A stretch of DNA of 64,000 nucleotides from Butyrivibrio sp. M55 (GTDB lineage Bacteria; Bacillota; Clostridia; Lachnospirales; Lachnospiraceae), in contig NZ_FPCD01000004.1 of assembly GCF_900116865.1 (NCBI RefSeq), positions 266,038 through 330,037 of the forward strand. Reading direction: 5' to 3'. Shown in pieces: positions 35,801-43,112 of this stretch (position 1 is the stretch's first letter; each line of letters opens with the position of its first letter). A program made the translations under genes and the position numbers. The notes beneath the pieces are model-generated. The model was not told the origin of the DNA, made no database searches, and saw only the letters and a program-made list of their open reading frames with translations.

Positions 35801-36099
35801 ATGTAGAGGGAAGTAACGGTCGAGGCGATACTATCAGTGCTGAGCAGAGAACTGCCAACATCAAGGCATTTTGCGGAACAATCCAGAATGCGGGATACAA
35901 GGCCGGTGTATACGCAAACAAGACATGGTTTACAAGCAAGATCAATACCAATCAGATTACAAACTACAAGATCTGGCTTGCGCAGTATGCTGCAAATCCT
36001 ACATATAACGCTACAAGATTTGATATGTGGCAGCATACATCAAAGGGTAAAGTGTCCGGTATTTCCGGAAATGTTGACCTTAACATTTTGTACAGATAA
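32815..36099 (+). CDS. Giant membrane-anchored GH25 muramidase with Asp/Tyr/Arg-rich tail
   Basis: A 1094-residue protein. Residues 1-250 are a cytoplasmic, low-complexity tail dense in Asp, Tyr, Arg and Glu. One helix spans about 253-273. Next come a Val/Glu/Lys region, a folded stretch near 340-430, a Glu/Ala/Lys helical repeat near 560-650 (AAAAEASRLKKEKEE repeated three times), two Ig-like (Big) modules and a short aromatic repeat (GWQTINGKTYYYN) like cell-wall-binding repeats. From about 900 on is a GH25 domain with ARGIDVSKWNG (Asp904) and YLDVEG (Asp996, Glu998), the catalytic acids. GH25 enzymes cut peptidoglycan between MurNAc and GlcNAc. ATG 32815 with GAGGAG is chosen over GTG 32809. 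Confidence 0.9.
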   Translation: MKKITKRGLFVGRKTSKGRKKRDNREYREEYDRDVRDDREYDGYDDYVDDRGYDDRRYDREYEVFDDNRDYKVGRDYDDYDYDRDYEDNKDYVDSRKYSDAGYDYDRRCEKEDYDRDYADDDRDYENGDDYGHGYADDDRYYSNNARSYDDEVRGYERMIDEKYDDSDYDRDYADDDRDYAEDDRQFKSADLASAFNGDNEYDTRYCDSDYEYDGGYDDRYDNEEYSRGHKASKKGARRSGKTRKSPSAVERTAAVVAVVILGGAIATGVFYTKALGRSHEISAFADVGSTMSDVQIVGQSGLVAVADAEKAKQMTANIIDEAKEEKVEEVVEEKVEEEVTGGKVSFSVSSIKSDLKIKFIGSNKKLVAKVPFKVTVENPDGSKVDYEDDDKDGIIYKKEMKAGTYKVTPNALPAEYSQYSLDTSTKSVTVKDKVEMKPVDVSNEVKKESQINVAKEDTAVKNVVESTLKDTVEYVESEKIPADGSAADKNGTYKEIDKNSIADPMSQSSIIDFTNFRTVARARENNATGDLKTNGEAETNNTSQKDDESNKDDTLKSGEDLNNPNEDSKKKSEDEEAAKKAAEEAKKKADEEAAAKKKADEEAAAAEASRLKKEKEEAAAAEASRLKKEQEEAAAAEASRLKQEADKKALLEKNGKVPVKETAITLTEGDKKAIETKVSGLAIQITSDNTGCVSCSGNTISAIAKGTAKLTVTAENYQTEYITVTVNAKKAGDLPIKFKKITLVQDEKTNIGINANDYPGFSGKAKDASIVGVSGTELQGKKAGKTTVTYTATGYNAFDIEVTVVDKKALLKTRDGEQVYVKSSEGGFREATYADYYNKENFFLKDKGEGNFKYKGWQTINGKTYYYNKNCEYVTGKQVIQGVEYVFGSDGVLTTSAGARGIDVSKWNGSIDWKAVRNEGIEFAIIRCGYRGSSQGALIEDPTFRTNIKGAQAAGLKVGVYFFTQAVNEAEAVEEASMVIELCKGYGLSFPVYLDVEGSNGRGDTISAEQRTANIKAFCGTIQNAGYKAGVYANKTWFTSKINTNQITNYKIWLAQYAANPTYNATRFDMWQHTSKGKVSGISGNVDLNILYR

Positions 36100-36123
36100 T
36101 AAATGTGAATATAGGTACAATAT

Positions 36124-37632
36124 ATGAGTAACATCAACAAGGACAAAGGATTGGAATCTTTTAAGATTCTGTCCTTTGTTTTGCCTTTAATTTTTTATAT
36201 CGGAATTGCGGTTTTGGACGGCCCTGTATGGTGCGTTGATTCCCAGAGCTATGTAAGCATGGATTTCTCAAGAGAGCCTGTTTACCCGCTTTTTTTGGCG
36301 CTTATCAGAAAGATATTTGAAACCTTTAAATTCTCAGGCGAATATAAGGGGCAACCTTCATATCTTTTCTGTGCCGTGATAATTCAAAGCCTATTGTGGG
36401 TATATGCGTCGTGGCGGCTTGGAAATAAAGTCTACAATGTTGCAAGCCATTATCTGAAGACAGGCGGGGCGTTGCTTCTTGGATACGCAGGTGTCTTTTC
36501 GCAGATGGCGGTTGCGTCGCTCAACAGATTTGCGGCCAAAAGAGGTTCGATGTATTCCGAGAGCATTATGACCGAATCGCTTGCGATACCTCTCTTTGTT
36601 GTTTTTACAATAGAGCTGTGGAATTTGCACAGAGTATATCTTCAGCGAAATCTTGTGAGAGTATTTGTGCTTGCGATACTTATTGCAAGTATCAGAAAAC
36701 AGATGCTTATCTGCCTTATTTTATGGGGTTTTTCTGCATTTGTGATCTATCTTTTTATAAACAGGCAGGAAGGCATTCATAAGTTTTTTATAACCATACT
36801 TATGATAGTTGCGGCTGTTGCAAGTATAAAAGGAATTGACAGAATGTATAATTCGGCTCTTCGCGGAAGATTTGTTGAGCATATCGGAAACAGCAAGGGC
36901 GGTCTTGATACGGTTATGTACACGGCAAGAAGCGAAGATGCGGAACTTTTTAAAGATTATGAAGGGTATCCGGATCTCGATGCGTTATATACGGATATTT
37001 TTAACACCTGTAATGAGCAGCAGCTTAATATAGAATATGCTCCGGGTTATGAAAAGAGAGATCAGGCAAATGTATTTAATTCGGACTGGCCCGCAATGGC
37101 ATCGCATTACGCGGAGAGCTATGATGTCATAGGATTTGATATCGTGCAGGTTAAGTGTGATGAATATGTTGCGAGTCATTTTCCGGGACTTGAGCTGTGT
37201 GATGCTCAGCTAAAAGAAGATGAGATAGAAGGAATTCTTTTTAAAACTCTGTTAAAACATGCTTTTGAGAGAATAAAAAAAGGCGACGGCAAAGCAATAA
37301 TATATGTATTTACCGCAAATGTACTTAAAGCGTTTGTTATATCGGTTGCAAATATCAGTCCTAAGATTCTTATCCCGATATCATTCTTTATGTATCTGCT
37401 GTTTTTGACTTCGTTTGTGCTCTTGTTCCTGAGCAGCGTTTTTGGAAATCGTGGAAATGAAAAGGATGTGAAGGTTGATTTTCTGTTATTTGCATTTCTT
37501 ACGCTTTCGGGAATTGCGATAAATTCTGTGGTTACGGGATCGATGATATTCCCGCAGCCCAGATATATGTGCTACGGTATGGGACTCTTCTACTTGGCAC
37601 TGACTTGTGATATAATAGCCACGAAAAAATGA
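36124..37632 (+). CDS. Polytopic membrane protein, possible GT-C-like glycosyltransferase
   Basis: A 502-residue protein with about nine helices. After the first helix it has CVDSQSYVSMDFSREPVYPL, an acidic loop followed by a Ser-Arg-Glu-Pro-x-Tyr-Pro-Leu element seen in several uncharacterised glycan-locus membrane proteins. A soluble insertion of about 130 residues sits between later helices. No ribosome site of quality precedes ATG 36124, and the first 20 codons contain a terminator-like hairpin, so the true start is uncertain. The next Met (residue 46) would remove the first helix. Function unrecognised; a GT-C role is a guess from topology. Confidence 0.6.
   Translation: MSNINKDKGLESFKILSFVLPLIFYIGIAVLDGPVWCVDSQSYVSMDFSREPVYPLFLALIRKIFETFKFSGEYKGQPSYLFCAVIIQSLLWVYASWRLGNKVYNVASHYLKTGGALLLGYAGVFSQMAVASLNRFAAKRGSMYSESIMTESLAIPLFVVFTIELWNLHRVYLQRNLVRVFVLAILIASIRKQMLICLILWGFSAFVIYLFINRQEGIHKFFITILMIVAAVASIKGIDRMYNSALRGRFVEHIGNSKGGLDTVMYTARSEDAELFKDYEGYPDLDALYTDIFNTCNEQQLNIEYAPGYEKRDQANVFNSDWPAMASHYAESYDVIGFDIVQVKCDEYVASHFPGLELCDAQLKEDEIEGILFKTLLKHAFERIKKGDGKAIIYVFTANVLKAFVISVANISPKILIPISFFMYLLFLTSFVLLFLSSVFGNRGNEKDVKVDFLLFAFLTLSGIAINSVVTGSMIFPQPRYMCYGMGLFYLALTCDIIATKK
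36143..36195 (+). terminator. Terminator-like hairpin inside the start of the following gene
   Basis: ACAAAGGA (36143-36150) pairs with TCCTTTGT (36172-36179), and GAATCTT (36154-36160) pairs with AAGATTC (36163-36169), giving a two-part stem. TTTG and then TTTAATTTTTTAT follow. It lies 44 bp after the GH25 stop codon and also within codons 7-20 of the membrane protein at 36124. Confidence 0.5.
37608..37616 (+). promoter_or_regulatory. Extended -10 promoter of the rfb operon
   Basis: A perfect TATAAT at 37611-37616 directly preceded by TGA (37608-37610), a TGn-extended -10. It lies inside the last codons of the upstream membrane-protein gene, 36 bp before the rfbB ATG. No strong -35 is seen at the right distance. 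Confidence 0.45.
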
Positions 37633-37651
37633 AAAGGAAAGGTATACTTTG

Positions 37652-38737
37652 ATGAAAACTTATCTTGTAACCGGAGGGGCCGGATTTATCGGTTCTAACT
37701 ATATTCACTACATGTTCAAAAAATATGGCGACGACATTCGCATCATAAATGTTGATGCACTTACATATGCTGGAAATCTTGAGAATCTTAAGGATGTTGA
37801 GAATCGCGACAATTATACTTTTGTCAAAGCAAATATTTGCGACAGAGATGCCATCAACAAGATTTTTAAAGAGAATGACATAGACAGAGTTGTTCACTTT
37901 GCGGCAGAGAGCCATGTTGACAGATCTATTGTCAATCCCGAGATTTTCGTTGAGACTAACGTTCTCGGAACAGCTACTATGCTCAATGCAGCTAAGAAAG
38001 CATGGGAACTTCCCGACGGAACATTCAAAGAGGGCAAGAAATTCCTTCATGTTTCAACTGATGAAGTTTACGGTTCACTCGATGATGATCCGAATGCTTA
38101 TTTCTATGAGACAACACCTTACGATCCGCACAGCCCTTACTCAGCAAGTAAGGCAAGTTCAGATATGCTTGTAAAGGCTTATATGGATACATATAAGTTC
38201 CCCGCAAACATTACTAACTGTTCTAATAACTACGGACCTTATCAGTTCCCTGAGAAGCTTATTCCTCTTGTGATCAATAATGCACTTGCAGGAAAAGATC
38301 TTCCTGTATACGGAGACGGTAAGAACGTACGTGACTGGCTCTTTGTTGAGGATCATGCAAAGGCAATCGACATGGTACAGGAGAAGGGAAGACTCTTTGA
38401 GACATACAATGTCGGCGGACACAATGAGAAGCAGAATATCGAGATCGTTAAGACAATCATCGATGTTCTCAGAGAAGAGCTTGATGACAGCGACCCCAGA
38501 AAGGCTAAGCTCAGCTATGACCTTATCAAGTATGTAACAGACAGAAAGGGTCATGACAGAAGATATGCCATCGCTCCCGATAAGATCAAGAAGGAAATCG
38601 GCTGGGAGCCTGAGACCATGTTCAAAGAAGGTATCAGAAAGACCATTAAGTGGTACTTTGATCACAATGACTGGATGGAGCATGTTACAAGCGGCGATTA
38701 CGAAAAATACTACACAAAGATGTATTCAGGAAGATAA
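37652..38737 (+). CDS. rfbB: dTDP-glucose 4,6-dehydratase
   Basis: A 361-residue extended SDR enzyme. NAD is bound by TGGAGFIGSNYIHY, the active-site Thr-Asp-Glu is in VSTDEVYGSL, and the catalytic Tyr-x3-Lys is in YSASKASSDM. It converts dTDP-glucose to dTDP-4-keto-6-deoxyglucose, the second step of dTDP-L-rhamnose synthesis. The start is ATG 37652 behind AAAGGAAAGG. It is followed by rfbA 15 bp downstream and by rfbC, but no rfbD (reductase) is in the window. Confidence 0.96.
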   Translation: MKTYLVTGGAGFIGSNYIHYMFKKYGDDIRIINVDALTYAGNLENLKDVENRDNYTFVKANICDRDAINKIFKENDIDRVVHFAAESHVDRSIVNPEIFVETNVLGTATMLNAAKKAWELPDGTFKEGKKFLHVSTDEVYGSLDDDPNAYFYETTPYDPHSPYSASKASSDMLVKAYMDTYKFPANITNCSNNYGPYQFPEKLIPLVINNALAGKDLPVYGDGKNVRDWLFVEDHAKAIDMVQEKGRLFETYNVGGHNEKQNIEIVKTIIDVLREELDDSDPRKAKLSYDLIKYVTDRKGHDRRYAIAPDKIKKEIGWEPETMFKEGIRKTIKWYFDHNDWMEHVTSGDYEKYYTKMYSGR

Positions 38738-38752
38738 AAGAGGAGATTTACG

Positions 38753-39622
38753 ATGAAAGGTATAATTTTGGCGGGGGGATCAGGAACAAGACTTTATCCA
38801 CTTACAAGAGCTATTTCAAAGCAGATAATGCCGGTATATGACAAGCCGATGATCTACTATCCACTTTCAACTCTTATGCTTGCGGGTATAAGGGATGTAC
38901 TTATAATTTCAACTCCGAGAGACCTTCCTATATTTGAGGATCTTTTTGGAACAGGAGAGCAGCTCGGAATGAATTTCAGCTATGCTGTTCAGGATCAGCC
39001 AAGAGGCCTTGCCGATGCATTTATCATCGGTGCGGACTTTATCGGTGATGATTCGGTTGCACTTGTTCTTGGAGACAATATTTTCTACGGACAGAGTTTT
39101 TCAAAACTTCTTCGAGATGTTGCGGCAAGAGAAAAGGGTGCCACAATCTTCGGATACTATGTAAGAGATCCCAGAGCATACGGAGTAGTTGAGTTTGATG
39201 AGAACGGAAAGGCTATCAGCATTGAAGAAAAGCCTGAGAATCCCAAGAGTAACTATGCGGTTCCGGGACTTTACTTCTACGACAACGATGTTGTTGATAT
39301 AGCGAGAAATGTTAAGCCTTCAGCCCGTGGTGAGATTGAGATCACGAGCATAAACAATGAGTATTTGAGAAGAGGAACTCTTCACGTTGAGACAATGGGA
39401 AGAGGATTTGCATGGCTTGATACAGGTAATCATGATTCTCTTCTTGATGCCGCTGATTTTGTATGCGCATTCCAGAAGAGACAGGGACTTTATGTTTCAT
39501 GTATCGAAGAGATTGCTTATAAGCGTGGCTTCATTAACAAAGAGCAGCTTCTTAAGCTTGCTGAGCCTCTTATGAAGACCGACTACGGTAAATATCTGGT
39601 TGAGGTTGCTAACGGACTTTGA
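38753..39622 (+). CDS. rfbA: Glucose-1-phosphate thymidylyltransferase
   Basis: A 289-residue protein of standard RmlA length. The nucleotide loop is [20 protein letters not shown], followed by [14 protein letters not shown], and GDNIFYG holds the metal-binding Asp. It makes dTDP-glucose from glucose 1-phosphate and dTTP, the entry step to dTDP-rhamnose. GAGGAGA precedes ATG 38753. A phosphohexomutase gene at 49529 could supply glucose 1-phosphate. Confidence 0.96.
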   Translation: MKGIILAGGSGTRLYPLTRAISKQIMPVYDKPMIYYPLSTLMLAGIRDVLIISTPRDLPIFEDLFGTGEQLGMNFSYAVQDQPRGLADAFIIGADFIGDDSVALVLGDNIFYGQSFSKLLRDVAAREKGATIFGYYVRDPRAYGVVEFDENGKAISIEEKPENPKSNYAVPGLYFYDNDVVDIARNVKPSARGEIEITSINNEYLRRGTLHVETMGRGFAWLDTGNHDSLLDAADFVCAFQKRQGLYVSCIEEIAYKRGFINKEQLLKLAEPLMKTDYGKYLVEVANGL

Positions 39623-39655
39623 TCGGGCTTATAAGATAAGAATCTGAGGTTGCAG

Positions 39656-40030
39656 ATGGACTATAAGGTATTCAGGACGGCGGTGCTTGCTATTGTCAGT
39701 GCGCTAATTTTGGTGCTGGTCATAGTCTATGCTACAAATGCCGACAAAATAAATGAGATTTTCGGTAAGAAAGGAGCTTCCGGCGAGGGGGCTTCTGCCG
39801 CGACCTCTTCAAGCAGTGATATCGGTATGTACGGAGAGCAGATAGGTGATAATACGCAAGCCTTTTTGTTTGAAGAAGGTTTTTTTGATGCAAATGAGGA
39901 AATACCTTCTGTAGTGGTTACAAAAAAGGATGAGGCGGGATCTTCTGCTTCCGAAGCGTCTACCGATGACACGGATGACGAAGAATATAATGATTATATA
40001 GAACCCGCAGCTGTTGTGGGGACAAATTGA
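39656..40030 (+). CDS. Small single-pass membrane protein of the rfb operon
   Basis: A 124-residue protein not recognised as a known family. Residues 8-28 form one membrane helix (TAVLAIVSALILVLVIVYAT). The rest is extracytoplasmic and low complexity: Gly/Ala/Ser-rich, then Asp/Glu-rich (STDDTDDEEYNDYIEPA). ATG 39656 with TGAGG at 39645-39649 is chosen over the TTG two codons before. It sits between rfbA and rfbC, 14 bp before the latter, so it is co-expressed with rhamnose synthesis. It may be an accessory or scaffold protein; no function is claimed. Confidence 0.65.
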   Translation: MDYKVFRTAVLAIVSALILVLVIVYATNADKINEIFGKKGASGEGASAATSSSSDIGMYGEQIGDNTQAFLFEEGFFDANEEIPSVVVTKKDEAGSSASEASTDDTDDEEYNDYIEPAAVVGTN

Positions 40031-40044
40031 ATTGGAGATAAGAA

Positions 40045-40590
40045 ATGGGTAAGATTAGCGTTGAAACATGTGAAATAGAGGGACTTAAGGTTATAACTCC
40101 CACAGTATTCGGAGATGCCAGAGGTTATTTTGTTGAGACTTATAACAAGAATGACTTTGTGGAAGCAGGCATTGATGTTGAATTCGTTCAGGACAATCAG
40201 TCTGCAAGCAAGCAGGGCGTTTTAAGAGGACTTCATTTCCAGAAAAATTATCCTCAGGATAAACTTGTTCGTTGCATTAACGGAGAAGTATTTGATGTTG
40301 CGGTTGATCTTAGAAGAAATTCTGCTACATTTGGAAAATGGTTCGGTGTTGTTTTATCAGCTGAGAACAAAAAGCAGTTCTTTATTCCAAAGGGATTTGC
40401 TCATGGATTTTATGTTCTTTCAGAGTATGCCGAATTTGCTTATAAATGCTCTGATTTCTATCATCCCAATGATGAGGGCGGACTTAAGTGGAACGATCCC
40501 GATATTGGAGTAGAATGGCCGCTTATAGATGGTGTAGAACTCAACCTTTCCGATAAGGACAAAAAATGGGGAGGAATTAAAGAGTTTTGA
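40045..40590 (+). CDS. rfbC: dTDP-4-dehydrorhamnose 3,5-epimerase
   Basis: A 181-residue cupin-fold enzyme of standard length. Motifs are DNQSASKQGVLRGLHFQ with the catalytic His, DLRRNSATFGKW, and PKGFAHGFYVLSEYAEFAYK with the active-site Tyr. It epimerises dTDP-4-keto-6-deoxyglucose to the L-lyxo form. GGAGATAAG precedes ATG 40045. Its stop overlaps the TTG start of the ABC permease, tying precursor supply to export. Confidence 0.95.
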   Translation: MGKISVETCEIEGLKVITPTVFGDARGYFVETYNKNDFVEAGIDVEFVQDNQSASKQGVLRGLHFQKNYPQDKLVRCINGEVFDVAVDLRRNSATFGKWFGVVLSAENKKQFFIPKGFAHGFYVLSEYAEFAYKCSDFYHPNDEGGLKWNDPDIGVEWPLIDGVELNLSDKDKKWGGIKEF

Positions 40591-41663
40591 AAAAAAGAAT
40601 GAAAATCAGAAAACCCCCCAAGAAAAAATTCTTGGGCGTTTTCTATGTATTGGCGTTTATGGTTGCGCTGATAATTTTTTTGCATAACAACCCTCTTGCA
40701 GACCAACATACAGAGATGCTTAAAAAAATATGCGGATGTATTTTGTTAGGTGTCGGATGTATTCTGGTCTATTTTTGGTATGACAAACTTACGGTTCTTC
40801 CTGTTGAACTTTGGAACAGCAGAAAACTTATCGTGAGACTTTCCGTCAATGATTTCAAAAAAAGATATGCCGGATCTTCATGGGGCGCTTTATGGGCCGC
40901 AGTTCAGCCTGTTGTTACGGTTATTCTTTACAGCATTATTTTTGGAAAAGTCTTTCCGACTGATCCTCATGTTCTTCCTAACGGGGAGATAGTTCCTCAT
41001 TTGCTTTACCTCACAGCAGGTCTTGTACCGTGGTTCTTTTTTGTGGAAGCACTTAATAACGGAACAACAGCACTTCTTGAATATAACTATCTTGTAAAAA
41101 AAGTTCTTTTTAAAATAAGCATTCTTCCTATTATCAAAATAATTGCAGCAATGTTTATTCATATATTCTTTTTGGGTGTGCTCCTTGCGATGGCATGGAT
41201 TATGGGATATGAACCCAGTATTTACTGGATTCAGCTCATATATTACATTGGTTGTGAATTTATACTGGTTTTGTCTATCAGCTATGCAACCTGTGCGCTC
41301 GTTGTCTTTTTCAGAGATCTCCTTCAGATCATAAGTATTATAATTCAGCTTTTACAGTGGTATACTCCGATTCTCTGGGATCTTAACAGCAATATTATAG
41401 AGCCTGTCAGGAAACATTTTACTGATGATTTACAGATGCCAATAGAGCAAATAAGAATGTATGAAGATCTTATAAAGGTGTTTGTAAAGCTTAATCCCAT
41501 GGCATATATCGTGGAAGGTTACAGAAGCTCAATTTACGGTGAAACCTGGTTTTATGAACATTTTTATTCATCGACATATTTTTGGCTGTGTGTTGTAGTT
41601 CTTTTCTGTATAGGAACAGTTTTATTCAAGCGCCTTAAGCCGCACTTTGCGGATGTGCTTTGA
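40587..41663 (+). CDS. wzm: Polysaccharide ABC exporter permease (Wzm/TagG-like)
   Basis: A 358-residue membrane protein. Two extra N-terminal helices precede an ABC-2-type permease domain with SVNDFKKRYAGSSWGALWAA and VQPVVTVILYSIIFGKVF, the hallmark of Wzm/TagG proteins that export lipid-linked O-antigen or teichoic acid. Six helices follow. It starts at TTG 40587, overlapping the rfbC stop (TTGA), with GGAGG 12 bp before. The ATPase gene is directly downstream. Substrate is probably the rhamnose-containing chain. Confidence 0.9.
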   Translation: MKKRMKIRKPPKKKFLGVFYVLAFMVALIIFLHNNPLADQHTEMLKKICGCILLGVGCILVYFWYDKLTVLPVELWNSRKLIVRLSVNDFKKRYAGSSWGALWAAVQPVVTVILYSIIFGKVFPTDPHVLPNGEIVPHLLYLTAGLVPWFFFVEALNNGTTALLEYNYLVKKVLFKISILPIIKIIAAMFIHIFFLGVLLAMAWIMGYEPSIYWIQLIYYIGCEFILVLSISYATCALVVFFRDLLQIISIIIQLLQWYTPILWDLNSNIIEPVRKHFTDDLQMPIEQIRMYEDLIKVFVKLNPMAYIVEGYRSSIYGETWFYEHFYSSTYFWLCVVVLFCIGTVLFKRLKPHFADVL

Positions 41664-41705
41664 TACATAATTTTGAAACAATCCATAGATCATGGAGAAA
41701 TTTAC

Positions 41706-43112
41706 ATGAAGAATGATATAGCTATTGAGGTAAAAAACCTCACTAAATCATATACGCTTTACGAAAAGCCGGGGGACAGGATTAAAGATTCACTCGGCCT
41801 TGCCAAGAGGAAAAAGTTTAAGGAAAAGATTGCCCTGAACAACGTAAATCTTACGGTAAAAAAGGGTGAGACTGTAGGTATCATCGGAACAAACGGTTCC
41901 GGAAAATCTACAATCCTTAAGATAATTACGGGAGTTCTTACTCCGACATCTGGTGAAGTAAACGTAAACGGCCATATTTCAGCTCTTTTGGAGCTTGGAG
42001 CCGGATTTAACATGGAATATAACGGAATCGACAACATCTACTTAAACGGTATGATGATCGGCTTTTCCGAAGATGAGATAAAAAAGAGAATGGACGCAAT
42101 CCTTGAGTTCGCGGACATCGGAGATTATGTATATCAGCCGGTTAAGACTTATTCAAGCGGTATGTTTGTAAGACTTGCTTTTGCGGTTGCGATAAACATC
42201 GATCCCGAAATTCTTATAGTAGATGAGGCACTTTCTGTAGGAGACGTATTTTTCCAGGCAAAGTGCTATCATAAGTTTGAGGAATTTAAGAAAAAAGGTA
42301 AGACAATCCTCTTTGTGTCACACGATCTTTCAAGTATCAGTAAGTACTGTGACAGAGCGGTTCTTTTGAATCAGGGAGTGCTCATCGGAGAGGGAACTCC
42401 TAAGAAGATGATAGATATCTACAAGCAGGTTCTTGTGGGACAGTATCCTCTTCCGAGCAGCGACGGAGAGAATCTTCTCTACGATGACGATATCAGGGAA
42501 GCTGCCGCCAAAGCAGACAAAAAAGCTGATTCCAAGATAAAGAAGAGTAGTTCCGAAGGCTCCGCAAATGCCGGTAAAAAAGGAAAAAGAAAAGACGGAA
42601 AGGAAACCTTTAGTGAATGGGCTTCCGAGGAAGATGCGGGTGCAAATCCCGATACTCTTGAGTACGGCGACGGATCGGCTAAGATTTATGAGTACTTTGC
42701 TACCGATTCAAACGGAGTGAGGTCGAACTCAATAATCAAGGGTACTGAATTTACGGTGCACATGAAGGTCAGGTTCGAAAAGGATGTTGCGGCACCTATT
42801 TTTGCACTTACCTTCAAGAATATCATGGGAATTGAGATCACAGGTACCAATTCCATGGTTGAGAAAGCTTTTTTGGAACCTGTAAAAGCAGGTGATGAGA
42901 AGGAGATAACCTTCACACAGAATATGTCTTTACAGGGCGGAGAATATCTTTTAAGCTTTGGGGTTACAGGATTTGAGCAGAATGATTTTACTGTATACCA
43001 CAGGCTGTATGATGCCCTTAATATCACGGTCGTATCCGATAAGAATACGGTTGGATATTATGACATGAACACAACATGTAAAGTGAGAGATATAGATGCA
43101 GGAACAGATTAA
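41706..43112 (+). CDS. wzt: Polysaccharide ABC exporter ATPase with carbohydrate-binding tail (Wzt-like)
   Basis: A 468-residue protein. The ATPase has Walker A GTNGSGKST, signature YSSGMFVRLAFA, Walker B ILIVDEALSVGD and a switch His (LFVSHD). A Lys/Ser-rich linker near 265-300 leads to a C-terminal beta-sandwich of the Wzt type (about 310-468). In E. coli O8/O9a-type systems this tail binds the capped non-reducing end of the polymer and licenses export. The neighbouring WbdD-like gene supports the same logic here. ATG 41706 has GGAG 8 bp upstream. It overlaps the next gene by 17 bp. Confidence 0.92.
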   Translation: MKNDIAIEVKNLTKSYTLYEKPGDRIKDSLGLAKRKKFKEKIALNNVNLTVKKGETVGIIGTNGSGKSTILKIITGVLTPTSGEVNVNGHISALLELGAGFNMEYNGIDNIYLNGMMIGFSEDEIKKRMDAILEFADIGDYVYQPVKTYSSGMFVRLAFAVAINIDPEILIVDEALSVGDVFFQAKCYHKFEEFKKKGKTILFVSHDLSSISKYCDRAVLLNQGVLIGEGTPKKMIDIYKQVLVGQYPLPSSDGENLLYDDDIREAAAKADKKADSKIKKSSSEGSANAGKKGKRKDGKETFSEWASEEDAGANPDTLEYGDGSAKIYEYFATDSNGVRSNSIIKGTEFTVHMKVRFEKDVAAPIFALTFKNIMGIEITGTNSMVEKAFLEPVKAGDEKEITFTQNMSLQGGEYLLSFGVTGFEQNDFTVYHRLYDALNITVVSDKNTVGYYDMNTTCKVRDIDAGTD

